This document shows positions 61,742 through 64,000 of a DNA stretch of 64,000 nucleotides, in pieces (positions within the stretch are counted from its first letter, which is position 1; the number at the start of each line of letters is the position of its first letter). This stretch comes from Pantoea nemavictus (GTDB taxonomy: Bacteria; Pseudomonadota; Gammaproteobacteria; Enterobacterales; Enterobacteriaceae): the NCBI RefSeq assembly GCF_037479095.1, contig NZ_JBBGZW010000002.1, positions 744,001 through 808,000 on the forward strand. Reading direction: 5' to 3'. The notes under the pieces are model-generated. The model had not been told where the DNA came from and searched no databases. It saw only the letters and a list, made by a program, of their open reading frames with translations. Position numbers and translations under genes: made by a program.

Positions 61742-63082
61742 ATGACGAAATCACATGCGGTAACAATGGATTACGCTTTGCCGAAGGACGGAACAACCAA
61801 AAATAACGTCGTACGTCGCGCCTCTCTGGCGGGCGGTGTCGGCTCGTTTGTTGAATGGTATGACTACGGTATTTACGGCTTATTAGTCAGCTCGCTGGTG
61901 CTGGTGTTTTCCGCCAGTGACATGAGTAGCAGCGACTCAGGCCTGATGCTGACTTACCTCGGCTTCACCGTGAGTTTTTTTGTTCGCCCCTTTGGCGGCG
62001 TGATCTGCGGTTATCTCGGCGACAGAATGGGGCGTCAGAAGCTGCTGGCGATTTTACTGCTGATGATTTCACTGGCGACAGCGGCAATTGGCCTGCTGCC
62101 CAGCTACGCCAGCATCGGCTGGGCGGCACCGGCGCTGCTGATTTTGCTGCGCATTGTGCAGGGCTTTTCTGCCGGTGGTGAAGTCTCCGGTGCGGGTTCG
62201 TTCGTCGCGGAGTACGCCGAAGATCACCGCCGCGCGATGGTGATGTCACCGCTGGTAATGGGATCGTTTATCGCTCTGCTGTTCGGCAGCTTGCTGATCA
62301 GTGGATTGATCAACGTGTTCGGCAGCGAGGCGATGACCGCCTGGGTGTGGCGCGTGCCGTTTTTGCTGGCTATTCCAATGGCGTTGATTGGCGTCTACAT
62401 CCGCACGCGCATTGAAGATACGCCTCACTTTCAGATGGTAAAAGCCAACAAGCGCGTGGTGCGCAATCCGCTGCGTGAAGTGCTTTCCTCAAAGCGTCAT
62501 CTGAAAGCGATTGGGCTGGCGATCACCTTGCCGGCGGTCAACGGACCTGGCTATTACATCCTTTTTGTCTACATGCCGACTTATCTGAACAAAGTAATGC
62601 ACTTCCAGCAGATTCAAAGCCTGATGGTCACCGCCTGCGGGTTGATCACCATTATTGGCGCGATTCCGATGATGGCCTGGCTGTCGGATCGTCTGGGGCG
62701 TAAGCCGCTGCTGGTGGCCTCCGCTATCGCCATGGCGGTGCTGGCCTGGCCCTGTTTCTGGCTGTTGACGCTCGGCATGTTCCCGCTGGCGTGTATGGCG
62801 GCGATTCTGCTGGCCTTTGCCTTCGCCGGACATGCTGGCGTGATTCAAGCCACGCTGGCCGAAATGTTTCCTACCAACGTGCGTTACAGCGCCTACAGCA
62901 TCGGTTTCAACCTCTCCACGGTGATCTTTGGCGGCTCCGCGCCATTGCTAATGACCTGGCTAATCGGTCTGACCGGCATCGCCAGTATTCCCAGCTATAT
63001 GGTGATTTTCACCGCCGCGCTGACGCTCATCAGCACGCTGTATCTGAAAGAAACCGCCGGTAAGCCACTCGCTGCCGAGTGA
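61742..63082 (+). CDS. MHS-family MFS metabolite:proton symporter
   Basis: 446 residues, 12 hydrophobic segments. MHS hallmarks: GGVGSFVEWYDYGIYGLLVS in helix 1, FVRPFGGVICGYLGDRMGRQ, LLRIVQGFSAGGEVSGAGSF. It lies 54 nt after the RraA-like gene and 41 nt before the hydantoinase A gene, so it probably imports the substrate of that pathway, an organic acid or cyclic amide. Separate paralog from the one at 14842. Confidence 0.85.
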   Translation: MTKSHAVTMDYALPKDGTTKNNVVRRASLAGGVGSFVEWYDYGIYGLLVSSLVLVFSASDMSSSDSGLMLTYLGFTVSFFVRPFGGVICGYLGDRMGRQKLLAILLLMISLATAAIGLLPSYASIGWAAPALLILLRIVQGFSAGGEVSGAGSFVAEYAEDHRRAMVMSPLVMGSFIALLFGSLLISGLINVFGSEAMTAWVWRVPFLLAIPMALIGVYIRTRIEDTPHFQMVKANKRVVRNPLREVLSSKRHLKAIGLAITLPAVNGPGYYILFVYMPTYLNKVMHFQQIQSLMVTACGLITIIGAIPMMAWLSDRLGRKPLLVASAIAMAVLAWPCFWLLTLGMFPLACMAAILLAFAFAGHAGVIQATLAEMFPTNVRYSAYSIGFNLSTVIFGGSAPLLMTWLIGLTGIASIPSYMVIFTAALTLISTLYLKETAGKPLAAE

Positions 63083-63123
63083 ACGCCGTAGCAATCAGCT
63101 CACATCTGGATTTCGAGGTCACT

Positions 63124-64000
63124 ATGAAAAACGCGTCACCCTGGCGGATAGGGTTTGATATTGGCGGCACCTTTACCGATCTGGTGCTGTTGAATGATAT
63201 CTCTGGCGAAGCGCTGCGGCATAAAACCCTCACCACGCCGGAGGATCCTTCGGAAGGTGCCTACACCGGCTTAACTCAGCTGGTGGAAATGGCCGGGCTT
63301 AAAGCCAACGACATCCATACCATCACCCATGGCACCACGCTGGCTATCAATGCGCTGCTGGAACGACGGGGCGCGAAGACCGCCTTGGTGGTCACGCGCG
63401 GTTTCCGAGACGTGCTGGTGCTGGGGCGTGAGTATCGTTATGACATCTACGACCTGAACGGTGCACCGGCACAGCCGTTACTGCCGCGTTCGCAGTCATA
63501 TGAAATTAGCGAACGCGTGACGGCGCGCGGCGCGGTAATTACGCCGCTCGACGAAGCCGAAGTAGTGCAGCTGGCCGCAGAGCTGCGCGACAAAGGCTAT
63601 GAAGCGGTTGCCGTGCTGTGTATGCATGCCTATGCCTGGCCGGATCATGAGAATCAAATCGAGGCTATTTTCAGCCGCGAACTGCCCGGTGTGTCGATCT
63701 CGGTTTCGCACAAAGTGTCGCGTGAAATCCGCGAATACGACCGCGGCGTATTAACCGCCATGAATGCGTTTGTTCAGCCCAAAGCGCGACGCTACATGGC
63801 GCGTCTGGAGAACAAACTGCGTGAGGGCGGCTTCGTCTGCGACTGGCTGGTGATGGGATCGAACGGGGGGTTAATGGCACCGCAGGTTGCCGCTGATTAT
63901 CCCACGCGCATCATCGAATCTGGTCCGGCGGGCGGTATTGTCGCCACTGCCGCCTTTGCCCGGAAAAACGCCCAGCCGCAGGTGCTGGCGTTTGATATGG
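63124..64000 (+). CDS. Hydantoinase A / oxoprolinase family protein (HyuA), 5' part
   Basis: The first 292 codons of a gene that leaves the window at the right edge. Readable marks of HyuA/acetone carboxylase-type ATP-using amidohydrolases are RIGFDIGGTFTDLVLL at residues 8-23, THGTTLAINALLERRGAKTA, SREIREYDRGVLTAMNAFVQ and SGPAGGIVATAAFA. The ATG at 63124 has GAGGT 7 nt upstream. A HyuB partner would be expected just beyond the edge. With the MHS symporter and RraA-like gene it forms a catabolic operon for a hydantoin, oxoproline-like or related cyclic amide; the substrate is not determined. Confidence 0.88.
   Translation, partial: MKNASPWRIGFDIGGTFTDLVLLNDISGEALRHKTLTTPEDPSEGAYTGLTQLVEMAGLKANDIHTITHGTTLAINALLERRGAKTALVVTRGFRDVLVLGREYRYDIYDLNGAPAQPLLPRSQSYEISERVTARGAVITPLDEAEVVQLAAELRDKGYEAVAVLCMHAYAWPDHENQIEAIFSRELPGVSISVSHKVSREIREYDRGVLTAMNAFVQPKARRYMARLENKLREGGFVCDWLVMGSNGGLMAPQVAADYPTRIIESGPAGGIVATAAFARKNAQPQVLAFDM

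Overview
The window reads as chromosome of a Gram-negative gammaproteobacterium of the order Enterobacterales, most likely Erwiniaceae (Pantoea/Erwinia-like). The grounds are enterobactin-type proteins very close in sequence to E. coli FepB, EntS, Fes and EntF, a near-complete ERIC element (32823-32947), REP-like palindromes scattered between genes, and many enterobacterial transporter and regulator types. The genus is an inference. I see no phage, insertion sequence, CRISPR array, rRNA or tRNA. Coding density is high on both strands, and two genes are cut by the window edges (1-90 and 63124-64000).

Region 1-6.6 kb is a cyclitol (inositol-like) catabolic locus. A RpiR-type regulator, an IolD-like ThDP hydrolase, an IolE-like dehydratase and an SDR run rightward; an aldehyde dehydrogenase and an HpcH/HpaI aldolase run leftward. 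Matching GCAAT-N4-ATTGC palindromes lie in both promoter regions. Region 6.6-17 kb is mixed housekeeping: a CycA-like amino acid permease divergent from a catabolic-type glutamate dehydrogenase, a LysR/DHA2 exporter pair, an MHS symporter, a lipoprotein and several small unknown genes.

Region 17-27.4 kb has an NAD(P)-binding protein and a GNAT, then a peptide-type ABC importer split over two divergent arms. The left arm is ROK repressor, MlrC (M81) peptidase and fused double ATPase; the right arm is binding protein, two permeases and a ROK kinase. Region 27.4-32.7 kb holds two MFS genes, a LysR/pirin pair and an orphan lumazine synthase. Region 32.8-38.5 kb is a TPP-riboswitch thiamine operon, thiO-thiS-thiG-thiF-thiZ-thiX-thiY, in which ThiF carries a C-terminal rhodanese-like domain.

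Region 38.5-53.7 kb is an iron/siderophore locus: fepB, entS, an 8.4-kb dimodular NRPS, an MbtH protein, a Fes-type esterase and a FhuA-like TonB receptor, with Fur-box candidates. The NRPS reads C-A-T-E-C-A(Ser)-T-TE. Its first A domain has an acid-rich pocket that suggests a cationic amino acid, so the likely product is an acyl-D-(Lys/Arg/Orn)-Ser siderophore, possibly a trilactone, of the chrysobactin/vanchrobactin kind. The acyl-group (2,3-dihydroxybenzoate) genes are not in the window. This is the most interesting system here.

Region 53.8-64 kb has a lipoprotein, a LysE exporter, a TacAT-like acetyltransferase toxin/RHH antitoxin pair with two matching upstream palindromes, and a lactose/cellobiose-type PTS operon (IIA divergent from IIC-GH1-IIB-GntR) with three matching operator-like motifs. 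It ends with an RraA-like protein, an MHS transporter and the start of a hydantoinase A family gene.
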